The notes under the pieces were generated by a model that was not told the DNA's origin, did not search any database, and saw only the letters and a program-made list of their open reading frames with translations. Positions 15,354 through 23,900 of a stretch of 32,425 nt of DNA are shown here, one piece after another. Location of the stretch: positions 1 to 32,425 of the forward strand of contig NZ_JAFWOM010000129.1 in NCBI RefSeq assembly GCF_017545445.1, written 5' to 3'. This stretch comes from Fibrobacter sp. Lineage in GTDB: Bacteria; Fibrobacterota; Fibrobacteria; Fibrobacterales; Fibrobacteraceae. Each line of letters opens with the position of its first letter. The first letter of the stretch is position 1. The translations under genes were made by a program, and so were the position numbers.

Positions 15354-17054
15354 TTATCTAAAACTAACGGATGTCAACCCTGTTTCAGTTTTTAAGATAT
15401 AGCGTCCAGCATTCTTGACAGACACCGTCACATTCGACGAAGAAGCTGTATAACGTCCAACAACACGGCCCTGCAAATCCATCAAGGAGAGCGTTGAACC
15501 CGGACGAACTCCAGAAACATACGCCATGCGACCCTGAACAGCAACACCTAAATTCAAAAGTGTAGGAACTTTATTTGCAACAATTGGCACTCTTGGATTC
15601 AAGGAATCATCGTCAAACACATGCTGAGCCTTCGCCTTGCAAGGGCTCATCTTTTCTGCGACATTGGACTGGTCCAGATAAATATTGCTGAAAATATTCA
15701 TATTACTCATCGTCGTGCGACGGTCACAGAAGAAAATATCCAAATCGTATTCCTTCCCTACGACCAAAGCCTTACCGTCCTTGTCCTTAACCTTGTCAAG
15801 ATCTGCATAACCAGGAGCGGCAAGATGCGTTCCACCCAAGTCAATCGCAAGCCTACCGCCAACAAAAATCCAAATGTCATCATCACCGCGAACACCAAAA
15901 CGCAATCCTTTCTTGTAAGTGAAACGAGCATGAGATTCATAGCAAAAATGCTGATTACGGCCCGCCTTACTATCTGAACGCCAACGCATATCGCCATTCA
16001 TGGCAGACCCATTACCGTTAACGTTCCCGATTAGCTGCTCAGTACCGCTCTTGAATATAGGCCAACCTTCGGGAGCCGCACTTGGGCAAGACCATCCCCA
16101 AACACACTCATCAACGTAATATTGGCTTTTCACCAAAATATCATCAAGAATTCCGCTCATAGCAAGGTCATCGCCATCAGCAAACAGCCCCGAACAATCA
16201 TGTCCCTTATCCCAAGCAGGGCCATTGCACAAGAGGTTCATCTTCATTACGCCTTCCGAAGCATCCATTTCACGCAGTTTCGGTCCAAGGAACACAGGAC
16301 CTTCCGCCAAATGCTTCGTGCGAGCTTCAATAACAGGCGACCCAACGACGATATCTTCATCAGCCGTATTTTCTACAGGGTAAAATCCACCTACAACTTT
16401 CGTTCCCGGAGAAACGTAAGAATCCGAAGCAAATTCCCATTTTCCATAAACATTCCTACTAAACGGAATGGAAGAACAAGAGGTTTCGTTAACGCCTTCA
16501 GTCGGATTAAACAGCTGGTTAAAATACTTTGTATTGATAAAGCACTTTTGACCATTCATAGAAAGCACCGGTTTGCCATTTTCGCCAAGCGTTTCTTCGA
16601 CGATTCCAGGAGTCACGCCGATACAAGAATTCACCGCAGTAATAGCAGTCTTCAAATCGACACCTTGAGCCCCTTGCTGGCAGCCTTCGCCGCCTTCGCT
16701 ATAGCAAGAGAATGACGGATGAAGTTGTGCATCCGTATCATAGACAATGCCGTACAAATTCACGCTGCAAATTCCATCGTATTCAGGTTTTGCTTTATAC
16801 CAATATTTTTTTGCAGAGTCATTCGCAACAAAGTACAACACATCTGTTTTCAAGGCCTTATACAAAGAATCTAAGTTCGTCTTATCACCAACAACGACAC
16901 TCTTAGAAATCGCACCATAGAAAGACGCCTTATTCGGAATAGTTTCTTCAAAGAACATCGTAGAGAACCATCCACAGTATTCCCCGATAGGGGCCATCTC
17001 AATCCCGGATTTTCCGCCATCTGTTGTGTTTGTGGGGGGGGTGTCCCCACACAA
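15354..17054 (-). CDS. Fibro-slime domain protein, N-terminus damaged or missing
   Basis: Surface or secreted protein of a family typical of Fibrobacter; molecular role unproven, with adhesion or slime formation proposed for the family. The frame gives at most 566 residues from a TTG at 17054. The fibro-slime core is clear around residues 365-455: HARFTYKKGLRFGVRGDDDI, WIFVGGRLAIDLGGTH, GKEYDLDIFFCDRRTTMSNM. The C-terminal 75 or so residues (LMDLQGRVVGRY, NAGRYILKTE) look like the beta-sandwich sorting tail seen in type IX-secreted proteins of the FCB group. There is no ATG, RBS or signal peptide: an in-frame stop lies 21 nt upstream of the TTG, and the next gene ends 39 nt away. A run of eight G (C on the coding strand) sits in the first codons. 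Either a truncated pseudogene or a gene needing a frame change. Confidence 0.7.
   Translation of the reverse strand: MCGDTPPTNTTDGGKSGIEMAPIGEYCGWFSTMFFEETIPNKASFYGAISKSVVVGDKTNLDSLYKALKTDVLYFVANDSAKKYWYKAKPEYDGICSVNLYGIVYDTDAQLHPSFSCYSEGGEGCQQGAQGVDLKTAITAVNSCIGVTPGIVEETLGENGKPVLSMNGQKCFINTKYFNQLFNPTEGVNETSCSSIPFSRNVYGKWEFASDSYVSPGTKVVGGFYPVENTADEDIVVGSPVIEARTKHLAEGPVFLGPKLREMDASEGVMKMNLLCNGPAWDKGHDCSGLFADGDDLAMSGILDDILVKSQYYVDECVWGWSCPSAAPEGWPIFKSGTEQLIGNVNGNGSAMNGDMRWRSDSKAGRNQHFCYESHARFTYKKGLRFGVRGDDDIWIFVGGRLAIDLGGTHLAAPGYADLDKVKDKDGKALVVGKEYDLDIFFCDRRTTMSNMNIFSNIYLDQSNVAEKMSPCKAKAQHVFDDDSLNPRVPIVANKVPTLLNLGVAVQGRMAYVSGVRPGSTLSLMDLQGRVVGRYTASSSNVTVSVKNAGRYILKTETGLTSVSFR
17034..17041 (-). 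repeat. Homopolymer G8/C8 tract at the 5' end of the fibro-slime frame
   Basis: Eight identical bases in codons 5-7 of the frame. Slippage here would join the coding frame to another upstream frame (reading DDAEIVGLGCC), although that frame also lacks an ATG after its own stop. Confidence 0.5.
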
Positions 17055-17093
17055 CAGCCTAAACCAACAATTTCAGCATCGTCTATTTTTTCA

Positions 17094-17687
17094 TTACAAC
17101 TTCAACATATTCAACTTTCGAAGAACACTATCAATCTCTTTTTGGAAGGCAGGATCTTGGAATTTATCACTCATCTGCCCATAAGGACTTTTCGAATTTG
17201 GCTGTCGCAAAATTTTTCTATCATTTTTTAAACTATCAGAAAATTTTCCAGTCTTTTTATGCGTTTCTTCTAGCCGATATTTACCGGATTGAGCCTGACT
17301 CAAAAAGAAAAATGGTTCATACCCCAATAATTTTGAAGTGATGGATTGAACCATCCCCACAGAATCAGCAAAATACAAGGACGTCATTACGTTTCCGTTC
17401 TTAATCGAAACAAATTCTATTTTTTCTTTTTTTTCATCTTTATAATAAATTCTAACAACTGATGATTCAAAAGAATTTTCAATCGGTTCATCGTTTAAAG
17501 ATTTTGGATCAAAAACCAAAGCTTCAAATTCTATCGGTTCATTTGAACTTGTGGGTTGAATAACGCACACAGATCCTTCGCATTCGATTTTTACGTCTGA
17601 ATAAACGCAATTCCTATTAAGCAAAGCCAAGCCCAACGGTAGCAAGGCAACCAAAATAACAAGCAAAAAATAAAGTATTCTTTTCAT
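17094..17687 (-). CDS. Membrane-anchored hypothetical protein
   Basis: 197 residues, function unknown. A single N-terminal hydrophobic segment (about 4-22, after MKR) acts as signal or anchor; the rest is hydrophilic, with one likely disulfide (CVYSDVKIECEGSVC) and a Lys-rich C-terminal half ending in an alpha-helical segment. No recognised domain. ATG 17687 is taken in preference to the TTG two codons upstream. It is A+T-rich, like the lipoprotein family at 685-3186, but I see no shared motifs with it. It lies upstream of the fibro-slime frame on the same strand with a 39-bp gap, so both may have been co-transcribed before the fibro-slime gene was damaged. Confidence 0.7.
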   Translation of the reverse strand: MKRILYFLLVILVALLPLGLALLNRNCVYSDVKIECEGSVCVIQPTSSNEPIEFEALVFDPKSLNDEPIENSFESSVVRIYYKDEKKEKIEFVSIKNGNVMTSLYFADSVGMVQSITSKLLGYEPFFFLSQAQSGKYRLEETHKKTGKFSDSLKNDRKILRQPNSKSPYGQMSDKFQDPAFQKEIDSVLRKLNMLKL

Positions 17688-17840
17688 AATCAAGACTCAC
17701 CAAGAATCAATATTTCCTATTTCAATTTCTTTCCAACAAAACCAGTGATAAAAGCAAACGCGATTTTGATTTTCTTTTTAAAGTTCATTTGTCCAATATA
17801 CAAAAAACGACAACTTAACAAAAAGTTGCCGTTAAAATGT

Positions 17841-17924
17841 CACTGGATCCTTCGCGTTGCTCAGGATGACGAGACTCAAGCTCTCGTCCCTCGTCTGTAG
17901 CCGCGCAGCGGCGTTCTTTCGTCT
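17841..17924 (-). repeat. Compound repeat element directly after prfC
   Basis: Minus strand, starting 3 nt after the prfC stop: AGACGAAAGAACG, a CCGCTGCGCGG hairpin, CTACAGACGAGGGACGAGAG, then GTCATCCTGAGC...GCGAAGGATCCAGTG. The flanking blocks are nearly identical to 8370-8447 after proA while the hairpin arms differ but still pair. Confidence 0.75.
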
Positions 17925-17927
17925 AAA

Positions 17928-19493
17928 TCACCCTTGCGAGGTTTCGGCGAAGCTCAGGCGTTCGTAGTTTTTGAGTGCGAGATTCAGGCGGTATTCGTTC
18001 GGGAAAAGGCACACGAGATTGCGTTCCTTGTCCATCATGCAATCGCCGGCGTATTCATCGGCAAACTTGCCCACATCTTCTTCGGGGCCTTTCACCCAGC
18101 GGATGCAATGAGCAGGCACACGGTCGAGCTGCACGTCGGCGCCGTATTCGCTCTGCAAGCGGAACTTGAGCACATCGAACTGGAGTTCACCCACGACGCC
18201 CACGACAGGCACGGCGGACTTGAGCGGTTCATAGAGCTGCGTTGCACCTTCTTCCGAAAGTTCGGCAAGGCCCTTCGCCATCTGCTTGGACTTGAGCGGG
18301 TTCAAAAGCGTCACGCGGGCAAAATGTTCCGGCGCAAAGTCCGGGATACCCGTGAAGTTCATTTTTTCGCCATCCGTAAGCGTATCGCCAATGCGGAAAA
18401 GTCCCGGGTCGTTGATACCCACGATGTCGCCAGCCCAGGCGTGGTCAATAACTTCCTTGTCTTTCGCGAGGAAAGCGGTCGGAGCAGCCAAGCGGATGTC
18501 ACGGCCCGTACGCACGTGGAAAACCTTTTCGCCACGGGTAAAGCTACCCGAGCAAATGCGGAGGAAAGCCGTTCGGTCGCGGTGTTTCGGGTCCATGTTG
18601 GCCTGAATCTTGAAGACAAATGCGCTGAAAGCGTCTTCGTCCGGCTTGACCGGGCGCTTGTCGGTGTCGCGGATCATCGGCGGCGGAGCGAGTTTTGCAA
18701 AAGCGTTCAAAAGCTGGCGCACACCGAAGTTGTTCACGGCAGAACCGAAAAACACCGGGCACATTTCGCCCTTCAGGAACTTTTCGTGGTCGAACGGATC
18801 CATACCGCCCGTGACCATTTCGTATTCTTCCTTGAACTGATTCACCCAGTTTTCACCGCAGAGCTCAACCAAACGCGGATCGTCCGGGCCTTCCATTTGG
18901 ATAATTTCTTGCTTGCCATCGTCCGGGTTGAACGTGTGGAACGTATTTTCGGCGATGGAATAGACGCCCTTGAAAAGCTTACCGACGCCAATCGGGAGCG
19001 TAAACGGAGCGGTCTTAATCTGCAAAACACTTTCAATCTGGTCGAGCAAGTCGAGCACATGGCGACCATCCAAGTCCATCTTGTTGATGAACGTGATAAT
19101 CGGCGTATGGCGCATACGGCAAACATTCATCAAGCGAATCGTCTGCTTTTCAACACCGTTCACGCTATCGATAAGCACGAGAGCGGCATCCACAGCGGTG
19201 AGCGCACGGTACGTGTCTTCGCAGAAGTCCTGATGCCCCGGGGTATCGACGAGGTTGAACATGCAACCTTCAAACGGGAAGTTCAGCACGGAACTCGAAA
19301 CAGAAATACCACGCTGCTGTTCAATCTTCATCCAGTCACTAACAGTGTAGCTCTTGTTGGCCTTCGCGCGCACATGACCAGCCTCGCGAATCACATTCCC
19401 ATACCACAGGAATTTTTCGGTGATGGTGGTTTTTCCGGCGTCAGGATGGCTGACGATAGCGAAAGTGCGGCGTTTTTCAATTTCTGGATTCAT
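17928..19493 (-). CDS. prfC: Peptide chain release factor 3
   Basis: Translational GTPase that recycles RF1/RF2 from the ribosome after peptide release. 521 residues, close to the E. coli length. GTPase motifs: HPDAGKTT (16-23), QQRGISV in switch I, DTPGHQDF (about 82-89) and NKMD (137-140). The C-terminal RF3 signature region includes VGVVGELQFDVLKFRLQSEY, which separates it from EF-G and from TetM-like factors. ATG 19493 gives the expected N-terminus (EKRRTFAIVSHPDAGKTT). No RBS of note. The exact antisense 521-codon open frame is a shadow. A TATATTTG box about 74 nt upstream is a candidate promoter. Confidence 0.97.
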   Translation of the reverse strand: MNPEIEKRRTFAIVSHPDAGKTTITEKFLWYGNVIREAGHVRAKANKSYTVSDWMKIEQQRGISVSSSVLNFPFEGCMFNLVDTPGHQDFCEDTYRALTAVDAALVLIDSVNGVEKQTIRLMNVCRMRHTPIITFINKMDLDGRHVLDLLDQIESVLQIKTAPFTLPIGVGKLFKGVYSIAENTFHTFNPDDGKQEIIQMEGPDDPRLVELCGENWVNQFKEEYEMVTGGMDPFDHEKFLKGEMCPVFFGSAVNNFGVRQLLNAFAKLAPPPMIRDTDKRPVKPDEDAFSAFVFKIQANMDPKHRDRTAFLRICSGSFTRGEKVFHVRTGRDIRLAAPTAFLAKDKEVIDHAWAGDIVGINDPGLFRIGDTLTDGEKMNFTGIPDFAPEHFARVTLLNPLKSKQMAKGLAELSEEGATQLYEPLKSAVPVVGVVGELQFDVLKFRLQSEYGADVQLDRVPAHCIRWVKGPEEDVGKFADEYAGDCMMDKERNLVCLFPNEYRLNLALKNYERLSFAETSQG

Positions 19494-19499
19494 AGATAG

Positions 19500-19533
19500 G
19501 TTACAGGCTATAGGTAATAGGTATTAGGTTGAA
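19500..19533 (-). repeat. CCTA-rich tract directly upstream of prfC
   Basis: On the prfC coding strand: degenerate CCTAATACCTATTACCTATA-type units ending at the ATG. A further run of the same flavour lies at about 19590-19622 (minus strand). Confidence 0.6.
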
Positions 19534-19566
19534 ATGTCGCCTACGGCGATTTCCAATTGACGCGGG

Positions 19567-19574
19567 CAAATATA
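19567..19574 (-). promoter_or_regulatory. Candidate promoter box of prfC
   Basis: Minus strand TATATTTG, exact TAnnTTTG match, 73 nt from the ATG. Transcription would include the CCTA tract in the 5' leader. Confidence 0.45.
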
Positions 19575-19656
19575 GCAATTTTAAGTGGTAAGTTCAATGT
19601 TAGGGGATAGTGGTTAGTGGTTGACGTCTTCGACGTCCGCGGCTGCATTCGGACAT

Positions 19657-19678
19657 AAAAATAAGCAAGCTTATTTTT
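19657..19678. repeat. Hairpin in the prfC-glycosylase gap
   Basis: AAAAATAAGC/GCTTATTTTT, perfect 10-bp arms separated by 2 nt, A-run on one side and T-run on the other, so terminator-like on both strands. The rest of the 582-bp gap 19494-20075 holds CCTA-like tracts, a GACGAGAGACGAGAGACGAG repeat (19752-19771) and palindromic units; I see no gene in it. Confidence 0.55.
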
Positions 19679-19785
19679 GCGTCACTCATTTGGCTCGCTC
19701 TTGGTGGTTAGTAAACAGTAGGCAGTGGGCTATGGGGTATGGGGGGTGTGTGACGAGAGACGAGAGACGAGTCATCCTTTTTATT

Positions 19786-19862
19786 GTCATCCCGGACACT
19801 GTTCCGGGATCGGCTTTCGTCATTCTGGAGTGTGTCATCCTGAGCGGAACGCAGTGAGGTCG
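19786..19862 (+). repeat. Two dispersed palindromic repeats
   Basis: 19786-19811 pairs ATCCCGGA with TCCGGGAT-like arms around CACTGT; 19834-19862 is GTCATCCTGAGCGGAACGCAGTGAGGTCG, here described by its arms GAGCG/CGC and outer CCT/AGG. Both start with the family hallmark GTCATCC. Confidence 0.7.
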
Positions 19863-20062
19863 ATATATGAAACTAGGCAAGTTGATGCCTTTGGCATCCG
19901 TAACTTCGGCTCAACCATGCCAGTCTGCAAGCAGCCTGTCGCGGCATTCGCCTTGTATGCTTTTGTTGCCTTAGTTGAATTAGGTTCGAAGGAGCAGGAT
20001 CCAGTGAAATTTTCAGCTTAGCATGCGTATGCTATAGAGAGACGAGAGATAGAATATCTTTT

Positions 20063-20070
20063 TATTTTTA
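20063..20070 (+). promoter_or_regulatory. Promoter-like box before the DNA glycosylase gene
   Basis: TATTTTTA (7 of 8 with TAnnTTTG) ends 5 nt before ATG 20076, the same spacing as proA and the GTPase. Confidence 0.35.
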
Positions 20071-20075
20071 AGAAT

Positions 20076-20603
20076 ATGGTCACAAAGAAAAAGCAATCCA
20101 AACCTGCAAAAAATACGAGGACTCGGGTAACGCATGAGTTTCCCGCACTTTTCGACGCCAATTCGGAAGTTCTTTTGCTCGGTTCCATTCCCTCGCCCAA
20201 ATCGCGCGAACAGGGATTTTACTACGGACATCCGCAAAACCGCTTCTGGAAAGTTCTCGCCAGCGTCTTGAACGAACCACTCCCCGCAACCATTGACGAG
20301 AAAAAAGCGATGCTTTTGAAGCACCACATTGCACTTTGGGACGTTCTCGATAGTTGTACCATCATCGGCGCAAGCGACACGAGCATCGAAGACGTGGTAC
20401 CTAACGACATTGCCTCGCTCCTCGCCCAAACGAAAATCAAGCGTATCTTTTGCACAGGCGCCACCGCCCATAAACTCTACGAAAAATACTGCGAAGCTTC
20501 AACCGGCATAAAGGCCGTGAAACTCCCTTCCACCTCCCCTGCCAACTGCGCCATCAAATTCGAAACGATCGTGGAAGCGTACAGGGAAATTATTAGGTGG
20601 TAG
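20076..20603 (+). CDS. DNA-deoxyinosine/uracil glycosylase family protein
   Basis: Base-excision repair enzyme of the uracil-DNA-glycosylase superfamily, probably the group acting on deoxyinosine (family 6) or G/U mismatches; cytoplasmic. 175 residues, normal length. After a Lys-rich start (possibly DNA-binding) come the first active-site motif GSIPSPKSREQGFYYGHPQN (36-55), with the aromatic pocket and the NRFW that follows, LWDVLDSC, IFCTGATA, and the second motif LPSTSPANC, corresponding to the minor-groove loop. The glycosylase superfamily is certain; the preferred base is inference from motif wording. Stand-alone gene, followed by a palindromic repeat instead of a classical terminator. 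Confidence 0.85.
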   Translation: MVTKKKQSKPAKNTRTRVTHEFPALFDANSEVLLLGSIPSPKSREQGFYYGHPQNRFWKVLASVLNEPLPATIDEKKAMLLKHHIALWDVLDSCTIIGASDTSIEDVVPNDIASLLAQTKIKRIFCTGATAHKLYEKYCEASTGIKAVKLPSTSPANCAIKFETIVEAYREIIRW

Positions 20604-20607
20604 GATC

Positions 20608-20642
20608 GTCATCCTGAACGGCGGAAGCCGTGAAGGATCCAG
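20608..20642 (+). repeat. Dispersed palindromic repeat after the glycosylase gene
   Basis: GTCATCCTGAACGGC, GGAA loop, GCCGTGAAGGATCCAGT; nearly identical to the copy at 6835-6866. The remaining 300 bp to 20910 have a TGGGGC/GCCCCA hairpin and CCTACT-rich text near 20870-20900, no gene. Confidence 0.8.
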
Positions 20643-20909
20643 TCGCAGTTCTAGCAAGCTATGATTAGAGATGTAAGAAGTTCCGTATCTGTAGATAGAA
20701 CTGTATGGATGGGGCAAGCCCCAACCTCTAAGGTTCGGTTATATCCATGTGACCATGGCTGCAACGCTCGCCTTTTGAGGAGGTCCCTCCCTAACGGTCG
20801 AGGATGACAGCTTCCATAACAGGCTTCGAGAAAGACAACTTCGAAGACGGACTCCAAAACAACACACTCACCTTCCTACTGTCTACTTCTAACTTCCTAC
20901 TAAATCAAA

Positions 20910-20940
20910 AAAGCCCCGCGGTTTAAATTCCGCAGGGCTT
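20910..20940 (-). terminator. Terminator of the giant repeat-protein gene
   Basis: AAGCCCTGCGG/CCGCGGGGCTT (one mismatch) on the minus strand followed by TTTTTTGATT, 21 nt after the stop. Confidence 0.9.
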
Positions 20941-20960
20941 CATTCATTTAGAAAATTGAA

Positions 20961-23900
20961 TTACTTCTTTTTCTTGCCGGCAGCGTTGCCGCGAAGGTCG
21001 TTCATCTTCATCATAACATTGATTTCCGCATTCGTGACCTTGGATCCTGCGCCAGCCGGGTCAAACACCTTGTACGTAAACTCGTCAATTCCAGTGAAGC
21101 CCTTGTTCGGCATATATTCAAAGGAACCATTCAATTCGTTCAAGATAATTCGACCATTACGCGGCTTCATCACAAGCTTCACCGTTGCAATCTTGTCGCC
21201 ATCCGGGTCAATCGCACCAGCCATGAGACCACCCGAAGCAGGGACCTTCAGCTTTTCGTTTTCATGGGCCACATAGTTCTGCGGTTTTGTCTCTGGCGGA
21301 TTGTTCACGGCAATCACCGTAAACGTAGCAGTCTTGTGAGCTGTACCCCCTTCCGGGTCCGTCACCGTAAACGTGATCTTTTCGGGATCGCCCTTCCAGT
21401 GAGAGTAAGGCTGAGCAATGATGACCGTCTTCTTGGACTTGTCATAATTCACCTGCAACTGCTTATTACCCGTAAACTTCCACTTGAGATCATCAAAGTT
21501 GTGGTCCTTGTCGCGAGCGTACTGGTCGAGCTTAATCGTAGCAATAACGCCGTCATTCTGATTTTCCTTGATGGTAAAGTCAGGAATATCACGCATGACC
21601 GGAGGTGCATTCACATGCTTCACGACAAACTTCACAACAGAATTATCCGAAGCACCAGACGGGTCGGTAGCGGTAAAGACAACCGTTTCTTCGCCGAACC
21701 AATTTTCCTTCTTCGGCTTGATTTCTGCAACACGGGATGCGTTGATTCTCACGTCGAGGTTCTTTGCGCCAGAAGTCTTCCAACGGATTTCGCTATTCTT
21801 GTGGTCCGGGTCGCTGACAAAGTCATCCAAATTGATGGACTTGAACGGCTTGCCTTCGAGCGTCGTCTGTCCCGGAATATCCTTCACGACCGGCGGGTCG
21901 TTCACGGACTTCACAGTAAAGCGTACATCCACAGAAGCCTTTTCGCGGCTCGGGTCAAACACGTTAATCGTCACAGTTTCACTACCGTTCCAGAACTTAT
22001 CCGGAATTTCGACCGTGAGGATTCCCTTACTGCTAATGTTGTACTTCAGCTGATGCTTTCCTGCAACCACTGGAGCCGGGGCTTCTTCTTCGACATGCTT
22101 TTTGCCCTTCTTTTTCTTCTTATCCTTCTTCGAATGCTTAGCCTTTACAGGTGCTGCCGAAGCAAACGGATTTTCATCGTCAATCGACCACTTCATTTCT
22201 TCAATCTTGTTATCCGGGTCGGTAACATATTGAGAAAGGTCTATCGGCAGGAAAGCCTTCTTTTCTTCAATCGTCTGCGGCGGAATAGCCTTGAACTTCG
22301 GCGGATCGTTCACAGAAACAACTTCGAACGTAGCCTTGGTCGATTGCTTGTCGCCAGCCGGATCCATCACCGTAAACGTAAGCGTTTCCTTGCCATACCA
22401 ATCCGGACTCGGAGCCGTAATGCTAGCGCGTCCGTTCTTAATATCCACGGCAAGTTCATTATTCCCCGTAACGGTCCACTTGAGTTCATTCGGCTTATTA
22501 TCCGGGTCGTTCACAATCTTTGCGAGATCAACCATCGTAAATTTTTCTTTTTCCTTAATTTTCTGATCCGGGATATTCTTGGAAATCACTGGCGGGTCGT
22601 TCACCGGAGTAACTTCGTAATCAATTTGGAGAACGGCCTTTGCTCCTTCCGGGTCCGTCACTTCGAGGCGAATCTTTTCCGTACCGTTCCAATACTTGTC
22701 CGGAGTTGTCACGATCAATTGCTTCTTCGCGTTGATAGAAGCCTTGAGTGCACGCGGTTCTGCAACTTCATACTTCAAGGATTTAGCCGGATGATCCGGG
22801 TCAGAAACATATTCCGTCAAGTCCAGCGGCTGGAAACGTTCCTTTTCCTTGATAACTTGAGCGAGAATCGGCCTAATTACCGGAGGATCGTTCACGGATT
22901 CCACAACAAAATTGACCGTTTTGGAGTCCGTTGCGCCATCCGGGTCCTTCACAGTGAACTGCACATTGCGTTCGCCATGCCAGTTCGGATCGGCGATATT
23001 GATGTGAGCGAGGCCGCCCTTGTAAATCACGACGCTGAACGGATCCTTCAAAGGTTCATCTTCGTCTTCGTCATCATCCCTGCCCTTCTTGCCTTTTTTG
23101 CCCTTCTTGGCGTGGGCGGATTCGGGCTTCAGCACCTTGACCGTCCAAGAAAGCTGTTCAATCGTATTATCCGGGTCACGGACAAACTTGCTCAATTCAA
23201 TATCCTTGAACTGGCCCTTTTCACGAATCTTCTGTGGCGGAATATCCTTCAAGACCGGAGGATCGTTCACAGACATCACTTCAAATGTAATCGACTGCGA
23301 AGTCTTTGCACCGTCCGGGTCGCTCACTTCGAGCACCATCATTTCAGGAGCGCACCAGAAATCCTTGCCGGGAGCCGTTACCGTAAGTACGCGGCTTGCA
23401 GAAATTTCAGCCTTGAGCTGTTTTCCACCTGTAATCTTCCAGCGAAGTTCATTAGGCTTGTTGTCTGGGTCCTTCACGAATTCATCAAGCTTGATAGGCT
23501 TGAAGGTTTCCTTTTCCTTGATTTTTTGGTCTGGAATACGGTTCACAAATGCAGGAGGATCGTTCACGCGTGTCACTTCAAAGAGCATTTTGTGGCGAGC
23601 GTATGCGCCTTCCGGGTCAGTGACGGAGAACGTGAGCGTTTCCTTGCCGCTCCACTGCGGATCCGGTGTAGTGATAATCACGGTATTGTCCTTGCGCATA
23701 TCGACCTTGAGGTTTCTGTTGCCAGAAACTTCCCACTTCAAGGAAGAAGCCGGATGGTCCGGGTCGTCGGCAAGAGTAGAAAGGTCAATCGTCTTGAAGC
23801 GTCCACCTTCGAGAATGGTTTCACCCGCCGGAGCGTTACTTGCAAGAACCGGAGCGTCGTTCACGGAACGAACCTCAAAGCGAGCGGTCTTGCTTGCAGA

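Noticed and set aside
17934..19499. A 521-codon plus-strand open frame exactly opposite prfC
   Set aside because: Mirror frame of a strongly biased gene; the minus-strand product is clearly RF3.
19725..20021. A 98-codon frame in the prfC-glycosylase gap
   Set aside because: It is made up mainly of dispersed palindromic repeats (GTCATCC units) and has no RBS or known motif.
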